From positions 100,366 through 164,365 of the forward strand of contig JAAXCX010000005.1 in the NCBI GenBank assembly GCA_013036105.1: 64,000 nt of DNA, given 5' to 3'. Below are positions 44,527 through 53,320 of the stretch, piece by piece. The translations under genes and the position numbers were made by a program. Positions within the stretch are counted from its first letter, which is position 1. Every line of letters begins with the position of its first letter. The notes below the pieces were generated by a model, which did no database searches, had not been told where the DNA came from, and was given only the letters and a program-made list of their open reading frames with translations. This DNA is from Vulcanimicrobiota bacterium. GTDB taxonomy: Bacteria > Vulcanimicrobiota > Vulcanimicrobiia > Vulcanimicrobiales > Vulcanimicrobiaceae.

Positions 44527-45467
44527 TGGCACTTTCCGCACCGATCAATCAGCCCGTGATAGCCGACGATACCGTGGTCTACAGCAAGGTCACGGTTTGG
44601 AGCCGTTTCCGCAAGCACAAGCTCGCGATGGCGGGCGCCGTCGTCTTGCTGATCATGGTCTTGGTCGCCATCTTCGCATGGAAGATCGCGCCGTTCGATC
44701 CCAATGCGATCGACGAAGTGCACTGGCAAGGCAACCCGGTTGCACCGTGCTTCCAAAATGCCGCGCAATGCGGCGGCCACATTCTGGGCTTGGACGAGAA
44801 CGGCCGCGACGAACTCTCGCGGCTCATGTTCGGCGCGCAAATTTCGCTGACGGTCGCGGTCTGCGCGGTACTGATGGAGTTGATCATCGGAACGCTGCTG
44901 GGCGCGATCGCCGGTTATTACGGCGGCATCGTGGACTATCTGCTGATGCGCGTGACCGACGTCTTTTTATCTATTCCGTTATTGCCGCTGCTTTTGGTTT
45001 TGACCGGCATCGTCGCGGCGAGCTCGACCAAAGCCGCGCTCAGCTTTCAAGTCATCGTGTTCATCATCGGGGCATTGTCATGGCCGAGCGTTGCCCGTTT
45101 AGTCAGGGCGTCGTTTCTCTCACTCCGGGAACGCGAATACGCCGAGGCGGCGCGGGCGGTCGGCAACGGCGACCTGCGCATCATGCTGCGGCATCTACTC
45201 CCCAACGCCATGGCGCCGATTATCGTCCAGGCGACCCTGGACATCGCCAACGTCATTATCGTGGAGTCGGTGCTCTCGTTCTTGGGCTTTGGCATTCAGC
45301 CGCCGACCGCTTCCTGGGGAAACATGCTCAGCAACGCCGAGGCCAACCTCCAAGACATGTGGTGGGCGGCGGTCTTCCCCGGCCTTTGTATTCTTTTTAC
45401 CGTCATGGCCATCAACTACATCGGCGACGGCCTTCGTGACGCCCTTGACCCCAACGCCATTAAGTAG
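44526..45467 (+). CDS. peptide/nickel-type ABC permease, DppC family
   Basis: From ATG 44526, sharing one base with the dppB-like stop, this 313-residue permease has the DppC/OppC features: a cytoplasmic N-terminus ending in SRFRKHKLAMAGAVVLL, HILGLDENGRDELSRLMFGAQISL, the EAA loop EYAEAARAVGNGDLRIMLRHLLPNAMAPIIV, and FLGFGIQPPTASWGNML. The frame is open to 44496, inside the preceding gene, which I do not count. It ends 23 bases before tRNA-Leu. Confidence 0.93.
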   Translation: MALSAPINQPVIADDTVVYSKVTVWSRFRKHKLAMAGAVVLLIMVLVAIFAWKIAPFDPNAIDEVHWQGNPVAPCFQNAAQCGGHILGLDENGRDELSRLMFGAQISLTVAVCAVLMELIIGTLLGAIAGYYGGIVDYLLMRVTDVFLSIPLLPLLLVLTGIVAASSTKAALSFQVIVFIIGALSWPSVARLVRASFLSLREREYAEAARAVGNGDLRIMLRHLLPNAMAPIIVQATLDIANVIIVESVLSFLGFGIQPPTASWGNMLSNAEANLQDMWWAAVFPGLCILFTVMAINYIGDGLRDALDPNAIK

Positions 45468-45490
45468 ATAGACTTGCCGGGGCTCCCCGT

Positions 45491-45574
45491 GCGCGAGTGG
45501 CGAAACTGGTAAACGCACTAGCTTGAGGTGCTAGCGCCCGCAAGGGCCTGGAGGTTCGAGTCCTCTCTCGCGCA
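45491..45574 (+). tRNA. tRNA-Leu (anticodon GAG)
   Basis: An 84-base type II tRNA. Acceptor arm GCGCGAG (45491-45497) pairs with CTCGCGC (45567-45573), discriminator A at 45574. The anticodon stem CTAGC/GCTAG encloses TTGAGGT, anticodon GAG, reading CUC and CUU. The long variable arm GCCC-GCAA-GGGC is the leucine hallmark. The T arm is GGAGG-TTCGAGT-CCTCT. CCA is not encoded. The 73 bases after it, before the RND gene, show nothing I can name. Confidence 0.95.
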
Positions 45575-45647
45575 TGAAACCCTCAGGAGCCCGGCGCCGT
45601 ACCTTAGAGGTAGTGCGGCTTAGAAGGCAGCGAAGGATCTATCTATT

Positions 45648-48600
45648 ATGTGGTTGACCCGGTTCGCGATCAGTCGTCCCATCATCACCGCGGTGGTTTT
45701 TGCAGCCCTCGCGATTTTCGGCATCATTTCATTCTTGCAACTGGGGAGAAGCTCCAATCCCCCGGGCACGGAGTTTCCGGTCATCGTCGTGAGCTCGTTC
45801 TACCCGGGCGCCTCACCGCAAGACATGGAACGGATGATCGTCAAGCCGATCGAAGATCAGATGGCCGGCATCGACAATCTCGACCACATCACCGCCACGG
45901 CTCAGGAAAGCCAAGCGTCGGTCGCGGTCTTTTTTAAACTCGGCACCAATATCGATCTCGCCGCGGTGGACGTGCAGCGCCGCACCGATACGGCGCGCAT
46001 CTACATGCCCAACGACGTCGACCCGCCCAGCGTGATCAAAGCCGGCAGTTCGCAGCCCCCGCTACTCGACATCGCCGTCAGCTCGAGTACGCTCTCGCAA
46101 GCCGCGATTGCCGACGTCATCACCAGCCAAGTCCAACCGCTCATCGAACAGATTCCCAACGTCCAGTCGGTTGATGTTTACGGGTCGGCCAACCGCGAAT
46201 TTCACGTCGAGCCCAATCCGGGCAAATTGCTTGCGACCAACGCAACGCTCACCGATATCTTTGGCGCGATTTCTTCAGACAACCTGAACGTCCCGGGTGG
46301 CCTGATGACGCAACCGACGCAAGAAGCTACGGTTGCGGTTCATTCCTACATCAATAACACGGGCGACATACTTTCTATTCCCCTGCCGGTGGCGGGCGCG
46401 AACGCGACGGGCATGCACATCGCAGATGTTGCGAACGTCTATGACAGCCATCTCGAGATGCGCACGATCTCGCACTTCAACGGCAAGCCGCGCGTGTACA
46501 TTTCGATCAATCCGACGCTCGACGCCGACCAGATCAAAGCGACTAAGATCGCACGCACGCAGATGGCGGCGATCGAGGCACGTTTTCCGCACCTGCATTT
46601 CACCGAAGAAGATGCGCCGGGAGATTTCACCGCTAAGGAACTTTGGGGCGTCGGCCAGTCGCTCATTGAAGGCATTTTCCTGACGGCGATCGTCATGATG
46701 CTTTTCCTGCACGCGTGGCGTAACGCCATCGTCGTGCTCGTCGCGATTCCGAGTTCGATTCTCTCGACGTTCATCTTAATGAAATTCTTCGGTTTCCACA
46801 TTGACGACTTGTCGATGATGGGGCTTTCGCTCATCATCGGTATTCTCGTCGACGACTCGATCGTTGTCTTAGAAAATATTGCGCGACATCGAGACTTGGG
46901 CCAGAAGCCCGTCGACGCCGCGATCAACGGCCGGACGGAAATCGGCGGCGCCGCGATTGCCATCACGATGGTCGACGTCGTGGTCTTCTTGCCGATCGCG
47001 TTCTTGCCCGGCATCACCGGCCAGTACCTCAAGGAATATGGCGCGGTCGTTGTAACCGCGACGCTGTTCTCGCTCTTCGTATCGTTCACGCTCACGCCGC
47101 TACTGGCGGCAAAGTGGAGCATGCTCAACCGCTCCGAAGGCGATCCGAAGTGGATCCGCGCGCTCGACAACCGGTTCCTGGATCTCATCTTGCTGGTGGT
47201 TGCGGTCGGAATGTTCTTGCTCGGCAACATGACGGGCTGGTTCTTGCTCAACGTCTTCGCCGTGTTCATCGTGGCCCTGCTCGTGTTGAACTTCGTCGTT
47301 CACCGCTACGAAAAGTTTACGGAACTCTACCAGGCTAAACTGCTTCCGTTTGCACTTGCGCACGGCACGTTCGTCGTATTCGTCTGCGCGGTGCTGTTCC
47401 TCAACACCGTCCTTCTTGTCGGCGGCGGCGGTATGACCATCGTCATGATGGACGTCTTCATCGTCGTCGTCACCGCCGCGTTCTACGCGCTCGCTTTCGT
47501 GCTCCGCATGTTCGGCTACAATAAAATTGAAGCAACGAATCCCCTTGCTGCAGCCTTGCGGGGCGTGAGTTCGCTCGGAACCTATCTGCCGCTCACCGTC
47601 GCGACGCTGGTCGGACCGATTGCCCTGGGGCTGCTCATGGCGTTGCTGGGCGGCATTAACTTCGACTTTTTCCCCGCTCAGCAAACCGGCGTTATCAACA
47701 TGACGGTCAGCTATGCGACGGGTACGCCCATTGCCACGACCTCGAAGTTCGTCGGGCAGCTGGAAAACGCCATCATGAAAATGCCGGGCGTAAAATCCGT
47801 CAGTTCAACCGTGGGACGCAAGCCGTCCGGATTCGGCGCGACCACCGGCGGTAATTTCGCGCAAGTGACGGCGCAAATGGACGATAAGCACATAAAAGAT
47901 ACGAACAAAGCCGTCACTCAGATCCGCAAGCTCGGCTATTTGGTTCCCGGCAGCGAGTTTGAGGTGGCCGCAGAAGGCGGCGGCGGCGGCGGATCTGCGG
48001 TTTCTTACGCCATTACGGGACCTGAAGATCAGATTGGACCGGCGGCCGAAAAAATTGCCAAGTTCCTGCGCACCGTTCCGGGCACGGTCAACGTGCAGAC
48101 GTCGGCCGAGATCGCAGCTCCTCGCCTCAACGTCGACATCGACCAATCCAAGGCGGCGCTCTTGGGAGTCGCGCCTGCGGCGGCTGCCAACATCGCGCGC
48201 ATCGCGGTCGGCGGCGCCGTCGCGACCAAAGTTCGCACGCCAAACGGTCTGGTAGACGTGCGCGTGCAATTTCCGCAAGCGGATCGCAACGCCGTGTCGT
48301 CACTTCAAAACGTACGCGTGCGCGCGGGCAATGGAACGCTCGTGCCGCTAGGCGCGCTCGCGACGTTCACGTGGACGAAGGCTCCGACGCGCATCGAGCG
48401 GCTGAACCGGCAGCGTGTCGTCAACGTCTTCAGCGATTTATTACCCGGCTACTCGACAGGCCAAGTGATCACGCCGCTGCAGAAAAAAATGCGCGAACCC
48501 GGATTCTTGCCGTCCGGCATTACTCCGGCCGCCCAGGGAAATGCGCAGTGGGTAGGCGAGACCATCGTCAACCTCGGCATTGCGCTGATCACGTCGTTCG

Positions 48601-49157
48601 TGCTCGTGTACATTCTCATGGTGATTCTCTACAGCTCGTTCGTCGAGCCGCTGATCGTTATGTTCTCGGTGCCGCTTGCGATCATCGGCGCGCTCATCTT
48701 CCTGGCCGTGATGGGCAAACTCCAGCCGGAACAAGGTCAGTCCCTGAACATCATCTCGATGCTGGGCATTATCATGCTCTTCGGACTTGTCTCCAAGAAC
48801 GGCATATTGCTCGTCGACTATTCGAATACGCTCGTCAAGCGCGGCATGCGCGTGCGCGACGCAGTTTTGCGCGCCTCGGCCACGCGATTCCGGCCGATTC
48901 TCATGACGACCGCGGCCATGATTTTCGGAATGCTTCCGCTCTCGCTCGGCTACGCCGAGGGCGGCGAGTGGCGCACGGCGATGGGCACCGTCATTATCGG
49001 CGGACTGCTGAGCTCGCTCGCGTTGACGATCTTCATCGTTCCGATGGTCTACAACACGTGGATGGGATATTTCGAACGGCGCGCGGACGCAAAAGCGGTG
49101 CGGCAAGAGCTGCAGCCTCAGGGCGGCGGCGTCGCCGCAGGGGTCCCCGCGTCGTAA
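45648..49157 (+). CDS. RND-family efflux transporter with extra membrane segments
   Basis: This AcrB-type proton-driven pump exports drugs, lipids or metals across the envelope. It keeps the hallmarks: an N-terminal helix after RFAISRPIITAVVF, two large periplasmic loops, the proton-relay Asp pair at 402-403 (GILVDDSIVVLEN), and the relay Lys at 1050 (GLVSKNGILLVDYSN). At 1169 residues it is longer than the usual 1020-1060. The excess lies mainly at about 512-645, where roughly four additional hydrophobic segments sit between the usual helices 6 and 7. No membrane-fusion or TolC partner is adjacent. Substrate unknown. Confidence 0.92.
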   Translation: MWLTRFAISRPIITAVVFAALAIFGIISFLQLGRSSNPPGTEFPVIVVSSFYPGASPQDMERMIVKPIEDQMAGIDNLDHITATAQESQASVAVFFKLGTNIDLAAVDVQRRTDTARIYMPNDVDPPSVIKAGSSQPPLLDIAVSSSTLSQAAIADVITSQVQPLIEQIPNVQSVDVYGSANREFHVEPNPGKLLATNATLTDIFGAISSDNLNVPGGLMTQPTQEATVAVHSYINNTGDILSIPLPVAGANATGMHIADVANVYDSHLEMRTISHFNGKPRVYISINPTLDADQIKATKIARTQMAAIEARFPHLHFTEEDAPGDFTAKELWGVGQSLIEGIFLTAIVMMLFLHAWRNAIVVLVAIPSSILSTFILMKFFGFHIDDLSMMGLSLIIGILVDDSIVVLENIARHRDLGQKPVDAAINGRTEIGGAAIAITMVDVVVFLPIAFLPGITGQYLKEYGAVVVTATLFSLFVSFTLTPLLAAKWSMLNRSEGDPKWIRALDNRFLDLILLVVAVGMFLLGNMTGWFLLNVFAVFIVALLVLNFVVHRYEKFTELYQAKLLPFALAHGTFVVFVCAVLFLNTVLLVGGGGMTIVMMDVFIVVVTAAFYALAFVLRMFGYNKIEATNPLAAALRGVSSLGTYLPLTVATLVGPIALGLLMALLGGINFDFFPAQQTGVINMTVSYATGTPIATTSKFVGQLENAIMKMPGVKSVSSTVGRKPSGFGATTGGNFAQVTAQMDDKHIKDTNKAVTQIRKLGYLVPGSEFEVAAEGGGGGGSAVSYAITGPEDQIGPAAEKIAKFLRTVPGTVNVQTSAEIAAPRLNVDIDQSKAALLGVAPAAAANIARIAVGGAVATKVRTPNGLVDVRVQFPQADRNAVSSLQNVRVRAGNGTLVPLGALATFTWTKAPTRIERLNRQRVVNVFSDLLPGYSTGQVITPLQKKMREPGFLPSGITPAAQGNAQWVGETIVNLGIALITSFVLVYILMVILYSSFVEPLIVMFSVPLAIIGALIFLAVMGKLQPEQGQSLNIISMLGIIMLFGLVSKNGILLVDYSNTLVKRGMRVRDAVLRASATRFRPILMTTAAMIFGMLPLSLGYAEGGEWRTAMGTVIIGGLLSSLALTIFIVPMVYNTWMGYFERRADAKAVRQELQPQGGGVAAGVPAS

Positions 49158-49222
49158 GCTAGCGAGCGCTTGCCGTTATCAGGCGGGCACTCTGGGTAAG
49201 CAAGCTTCTGAGATATTCTCTC

Positions 49223-49228
49223 GGAGGT
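49223..49228 (+). promoter_or_regulatory. ribosome binding site of the stalk-domain gene
   Basis: GGAGGT lies 8 bases before ATG 49237, one of the few strong Shine-Dalgarno sites in the window, followed by TTATAAACA. It suggests high expression and marks a gene translated independently of its upstream neighbour. Confidence 0.7.
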
Positions 49229-49236
49229 TATAAACA

Positions 49237-50025
49237 ATGATCATCGCAAAACGGCTCGCCGCGACGGCGTTAGCCGCAACACTGCTTGCGAACGCGCTCG
49301 CGGCTACGGCAGGCGCGCAATCCGCAGTCAATGTCGTCGTAAACGGAGCGACCGTCTCTTTCGACCAGCCCCCCATCGAGCGCGCCGGAAGAGTCTTCGT
49401 ACCGTTGCGCGGAGTTTTTGAGCGCCTCGGCGCGAGCGTCGTGTTCGCCAACAACGATATTAATGCGCAAGGAAACGGACGAAGCGTGCATCTGCACATC
49501 GGATCCACTACCGCAACGGTCAACGGCCAGACGCTCGCTATGGACGTCGCGCCGTTCCTCGTGGGCGCGCGCACGCTGGTTCCGCTGCGCTTCGTCGCGC
49601 AGGCCCTCGGAGCGGCGGTCAATTGGAATCAATCCAATAATACCGTGTACATCAACGGTAACGGCTCTAACGCGCCGCCGGTCTATGCGACGCCGATCCC
49701 CGGTCAGGGCAATCCAGCGACCAACGTTCTCAACCGTCTGAGTCCGGCCGCCAACTCGCAGGTAGGCGGTACGTTTACGCTCTCGGGCCACACGCGTCCG
49801 GGATCGACCGTCCACGTCGTCGCGCAATCAACGTCGGCCGCGCTCGGCGGCATCTTCCAAGTTCCGCGCGGCAATTATGCGATCGACACAACAGCTGACG
49901 GAAACGGAAACTTCAGCGTTCCGATTTCGCTGAACGTTGTTTCGGGCGGTTCCGTGCGCATCCAACTCACCTCAACGTCGCCAAACGGAGTCACGATAAC
50001 ACGAACCATCGCGTACTCTACGTAG
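49237..50025 (+). CDS. exported stalk-domain (copper amine oxidase N-like) protein
   Basis: This 262-residue exported protein has a signal peptide (cleavage near TAGAQS, 24-29) and a duplicated 'copper amine oxidase N-terminal' or stalk domain at about 32-145, with the signature FVPLRGVFERLGASV and later LVPLRFVAQALGAAVNWN. A C-terminal beta domain (about 170-262) begins SPAANSQVGGTFTLSGHTRPGSTV, like an immunoglobulin-type adhesive fold. Such proteins usually bind the cell wall or envelope surface; enzyme activity is not expected. It ends in a strong hairpin terminator. Confidence 0.82.
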   Translation: MIIAKRLAATALAATLLANALAATAGAQSAVNVVVNGATVSFDQPPIERAGRVFVPLRGVFERLGASVVFANNDINAQGNGRSVHLHIGSTTATVNGQTLAMDVAPFLVGARTLVPLRFVAQALGAAVNWNQSNNTVYINGNGSNAPPVYATPIPGQGNPATNVLNRLSPAANSQVGGTFTLSGHTRPGSTVHVVAQSTSAALGGIFQVPRGNYAIDTTADGNGNFSVPISLNVVSGGSVRIQLTSTSPNGVTITRTIAYST

Positions 50026-50035
50026 GCTGCCTCGC

Positions 50036-50067
50036 GAGAGCGCCGGGAAACCGGCGCTCTCTTCGTT
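50036..50067 (+). terminator. intrinsic terminator after the stalk-domain gene
   Basis: GAGAGCGCCGG (50036-50046), GAAA tetraloop, and CCGGCGCTCTC (50051-50061) form a perfect 11-base stem, followed by TTCGTT. A GNRA loop and T-rich tail 11 bases after the stop make this the best terminator in the window. Confidence 0.88.
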
Positions 50068-50078
50068 AAAGGGCGCGC

Positions 50079-50828
50079 ATGCGGATTTTGATCACCGGCG
50101 CGGCCGCCGGCTTGGCCCAGCGCATCGCGCCGGCGTTAGCGCAAGACGGGCACGACGTCGCGTTCACGTTTCGTCCGGGCGGCACGCCACCCGATGCGAC
50201 GCTCGAACTCATCCGCAGTGCGGGGCGCGAGGGCGCGGCCTTTCCGGTGGAGTTTCTGGGAGATGAAGATGCCGTGGCCGCGGCGCTGAGCGAAGCGGTT
50301 CGCGACCCGGTCGACGCGCTGGTGCACGCCGTTGGGCCGATGGTCGTGAAACGGTTCGAGCGTTCTTCGCAGACGGATTACCGCGACATGATCGACGGCA
50401 ACCTGCGCAGCGCGGTCATCGCGGCGCGCACGGTACTGCCCGGAATGCGGGAGCGCAATTTCGGGCGCCTGATATTTTTCGGCATGAACGGATCGAGCGT
50501 CACGCGGCCGGCGCGCGGCCTCGCGCTGCACCTGGCGGCAAAAGCGGGCGTCGTGGCGTTCGCGCGCACGCTCTCGCTCGAAGAAGCCAAGCACGCGATC
50601 ACCGTTAACGTGATCGAACCGGGCGACATCCGCCAGAAGTCCATCACGCGCGAAAAAGCGCTGGAGATGCAGGCGCAAAACCCGCGCGGCCGGCCCGGTA
50701 CGGCCGACGACGTCGCGGCCGCCGTGCGCTTCTTTCTGGACCCAAAGAACGATTTTATCAACGGTGCCGTGCTCGCGGTGAGCGGCGGGTTGATCGAACC
50801 GTACGAGCGAACCGCACCCCCTTCATGA
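50079..50828 (+). CDS. SDR-family oxidoreductase with altered active site
   Basis: This 249-residue protein has the short-chain dehydrogenase/reductase fold: a nucleotide site at TGAAAGLAQRIA (6-17), AVGP in place of NNAG near 84, catalytic-loop Ser at 139-140 (GMNGSSV), and the C-terminal GGLIEPYE. The usual YxxxK is HLAAK (151-155), so the catalytic Tyr is His while Lys stays. This may change chemistry or make it a binding protein. FabI-type enoyl reductases also differ here, but the usual spacing is not seen. It overlaps the peptidase gene by 4 bases. Confidence 0.78.
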   Translation: MRILITGAAAGLAQRIAPALAQDGHDVAFTFRPGGTPPDATLELIRSAGREGAAFPVEFLGDEDAVAAALSEAVRDPVDALVHAVGPMVVKRFERSSQTDYRDMIDGNLRSAVIAARTVLPGMRERNFGRLIFFGMNGSSVTRPARGLALHLAAKAGVVAFARTLSLEEAKHAITVNVIEPGDIRQKSITREKALEMQAQNPRGRPGTADDVAAAVRFFLDPKNDFINGAVLAVSGGLIEPYERTAPPS

Positions 50829-53320
50829 GTTTCGACGACGCGAACGAGCGACGCGCCTTTGCGCTGCCCGGCTCAACGCTGCACTACGGTCCCGACAAGA
50901 CGGTCGACGTGCAGCACATCGATCTCAACCTCGCTCCCGACGTGGAGCGCCGCCGGTTAGAAGGCGTCTGCACGACGACGGTGCGCGCGCTCGACGAGCC
51001 GGTGGCGATGCTGACGCTCGACGCCGTTGACCTCAACGTTTCTTCGGTTGAGTCGGACGGACGCAAACTCAAGTTCACGGCGCGCGGCGATCGCCTGGAC
51101 GTGCACTTCGATCCGCCGCTCGCGCCTGAAAGCACGGCGACGTTTGCGATCGCTTACAGTGTCGAAAACCCGCGGCACGGGTTGTTCTTCGTCGAACCTT
51201 CGGCGGAGTATCCGAAAAAAATCCGCCATGCGTGGACGCAGTGCCAGGACGAAAACGCCCGCTACTGGTTTCCGTGTTTGGATTATCCCCACGAGAAGCA
51301 GAGCACGTCGGCAACGATCGCCGTTCCGAAGGGTCAGTTCGCGCTAGGAAACGGCGCGCTCGTCGAACGCCGCGACGAAGGCGCGAAGACGGTCTTCCGC
51401 TACAGCCAAGAGATTCCGCACTCGACGTACCTTGTGACGATGGTGGCCGGGCCTTTCGTCGAGGTCGCGCAAAGCGGCGCGAGCGTTCCCATGGCCTATT
51501 ACGTGCTTCCGGGCCGCGAAGCCGATGGCGAACGCGCTTTCGGGAAGACGCCGCAAATGGTGGAGATTTTCGAACGGCGTCTCGACTCTCCGTATCCGTA
51601 CGCGCGCTATTCTCAGATCGCAGTCTCCGATTTTATTTTCGGGGGCATGGAAAACACATCGGCGACAACGCAGACCGATCGCACGCTGCACGATGAGCGC
51701 GCACATATAGATTTTTCGAGCGACCCGCTGGTGGCGCACGAACTCGCGCATCAATGGTTCGGCGATCTGCTGACGTGCCGCGACTGGTCGCAAGCGTGGC
51801 TGAACGAAAGCTTCGCGACATTTTTCGAAGGCGTCTTTCGCGAAGCCGACCTCGGCTACGACGAATACATCTACGACGTTTTCGAATGGGTCAAGCGATA
51901 TCTGGACGAGGATCGTCAGCGGTACCGCCGGCCGATCGTCTGCAACGATTACCGCGACCCGATCGAGTTGTTCGACCGGCACTTGTACGAAAAGGGCGGC
52001 GCCGTTCTCCACATGCTCCGCGGCGAGCTCGGGGAAGCGCGCTTCTGGCGCGCGATCCGGCGATACGTGCGTGACAACGCGCAACGCTCGGTCGAGACCA
52101 TCGATCTCATCCGCGCGATCGAGCAAGCCACCGGGCGCAACATGCGCGGCTTTTTCGACCGCTGGATTTTCGGCGGCGGGCATCCGCAGCTGCGCATTGG
52201 CGCGGCGTACGACGCGCAGCGGCGCACGCTGACGATGACGATCGATCAGACGCAGCCGGTCGACGCCCAAAACCCGGCGTTTGCTTTCGGCGTTGAGGTA
52301 GAAGTTGACGAACGGCGCGTGCGCGTGCACGTCGAGCGCGAACACGAAACGGTCACCATTCCGCTCGATGCGGAACCGAAGCTCGTGCGGTTCGATCCGG
52401 GCGCCTTTATCTTAGCCGAGGTTACGTACGCGCTCGGCGTGAGCTTTGCAGCCGCGGCGCTGGCCGGCGATCCGTCGGTCGTCGCGCGCATCCGGGCCGG
52501 ACGCGAACTGGTCAAAGACGGAAGCGCGCAGGCGCGGGCGGCCGTGGCAGCCGCGCTCAAAGGCGACGCGTTCTGGGGCGTGGGCGCTGAACTGGCAAGC
52601 GCGCTCGGCAAATCGCGCGCGGCTTGGGCGCGTGACCTGCTGCTCGCAACGATCGCGCACCCGCATCCGAAAGTGCGGCGCGCGGTCGCCGATGCGCTCG
52701 GCGGATTCCGGGAGCCGGCAGTCGCGGAAGCGCTGATCGCGCCCGCGACGGGCGACGAGTCGTATTTCGTCCAGCGCTCGGCGCTGCAGGCACTTGGGAA
52801 AACGCGCAGCGAGAAGGCGTTCAAGATTTTGCGCGACGCCGCGCGCACGACGTCGTGGAACGGCGTCATCGAATCGGGGGCGGCGCTGGGGCTGGGAGAG
52901 CTCGGTGACCCGCGTGCGACGCCGCTGCTGCTGGAGCTCACCAAACCGGGCGGGGATGTTGCCACGCGCGGAGCGGCGCTGCTCGCGTTGGCCCGGCAAG
53001 GCGAGCTGCTGGAATCCGAACGCGCAGCCGCAGTCGATGCGATCGCAGGCGCGATCGGAGATGCAAATTTCTTCATTTCGCGCAGCGGTGTCGTCGCGGC
53101 CGAACATTTGGCGGACAAACATTTTCTCCAACCGTTGGAATGGCTGGCGCAAACGGGTTTCGACGGACGGCTGCGGCGCGACGCCGCCGATGCTGCCGCG
53201 CGCATTCGCGAAGCCCAAAAAACGCCCGCGGCCGTTACCGGGCTGCGCACCGATCTCGACGCACTGCGTGAAGAACACCGCAAAATTCAAGAGAAGCTCG
53301 ACGCGATCTCCCGCGCTTAA
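50825..53320 (+). CDS. cytoplasmic M1 family aminopeptidase with HEAT-like tail
   Basis: This 831-residue zinc aminopeptidase lacks a signal peptide. It has GGMEN (273-277), the zinc site HELAHQ at 305-310 with E328 (LNESFAT), and a C-terminal helical region (about 545-800) with HEAT-like repeats such as HPHPKVRRAVADALGGFREP and VQRSALQALGKTRSEKA. The tail ends in a short coiled coil (LRTDLDALREEHRKIQEKLD). It is a relative of the exported enzyme at 26867-29356 but would act on cytoplasmic peptides. It shares ATGA with the SDR gene. Confidence 0.93.
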   Translation: MSFDDANERRAFALPGSTLHYGPDKTVDVQHIDLNLAPDVERRRLEGVCTTTVRALDEPVAMLTLDAVDLNVSSVESDGRKLKFTARGDRLDVHFDPPLAPESTATFAIAYSVENPRHGLFFVEPSAEYPKKIRHAWTQCQDENARYWFPCLDYPHEKQSTSATIAVPKGQFALGNGALVERRDEGAKTVFRYSQEIPHSTYLVTMVAGPFVEVAQSGASVPMAYYVLPGREADGERAFGKTPQMVEIFERRLDSPYPYARYSQIAVSDFIFGGMENTSATTQTDRTLHDERAHIDFSSDPLVAHELAHQWFGDLLTCRDWSQAWLNESFATFFEGVFREADLGYDEYIYDVFEWVKRYLDEDRQRYRRPIVCNDYRDPIELFDRHLYEKGGAVLHMLRGELGEARFWRAIRRYVRDNAQRSVETIDLIRAIEQATGRNMRGFFDRWIFGGGHPQLRIGAAYDAQRRTLTMTIDQTQPVDAQNPAFAFGVEVEVDERRVRVHVEREHETVTIPLDAEPKLVRFDPGAFILAEVTYALGVSFAAAALAGDPSVVARIRAGRELVKDGSAQARAAVAAALKGDAFWGVGAELASALGKSRAAWARDLLLATIAHPHPKVRRAVADALGGFREPAVAEALIAPATGDESYFVQRSALQALGKTRSEKAFKILRDAARTTSWNGVIESGAALGLGELGDPRATPLLLELTKPGGDVATRGAALLALARQGELLESERAAAVDAIAGAIGDANFFISRSGVVAAEHLADKHFLQPLEWLAQTGFDGRLRRDAADAAARIREAQKTPAAVTGLRTDLDALREEHRKIQEKLDAISRA

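Noticed and set aside
45575..45647. Possible second tRNA after tRNA-Leu
   Set aside because: No acceptor-stem pairing or T-arm consensus can be built; only short chance stems are present.
52794..53267. Upstream part of the 652-codon frame that includes PBP4
   Set aside because: This part overlaps the M1 peptidase in another frame and has a shadow-like Arg/Ser-rich composition; the signal peptide fits a start at 53268.
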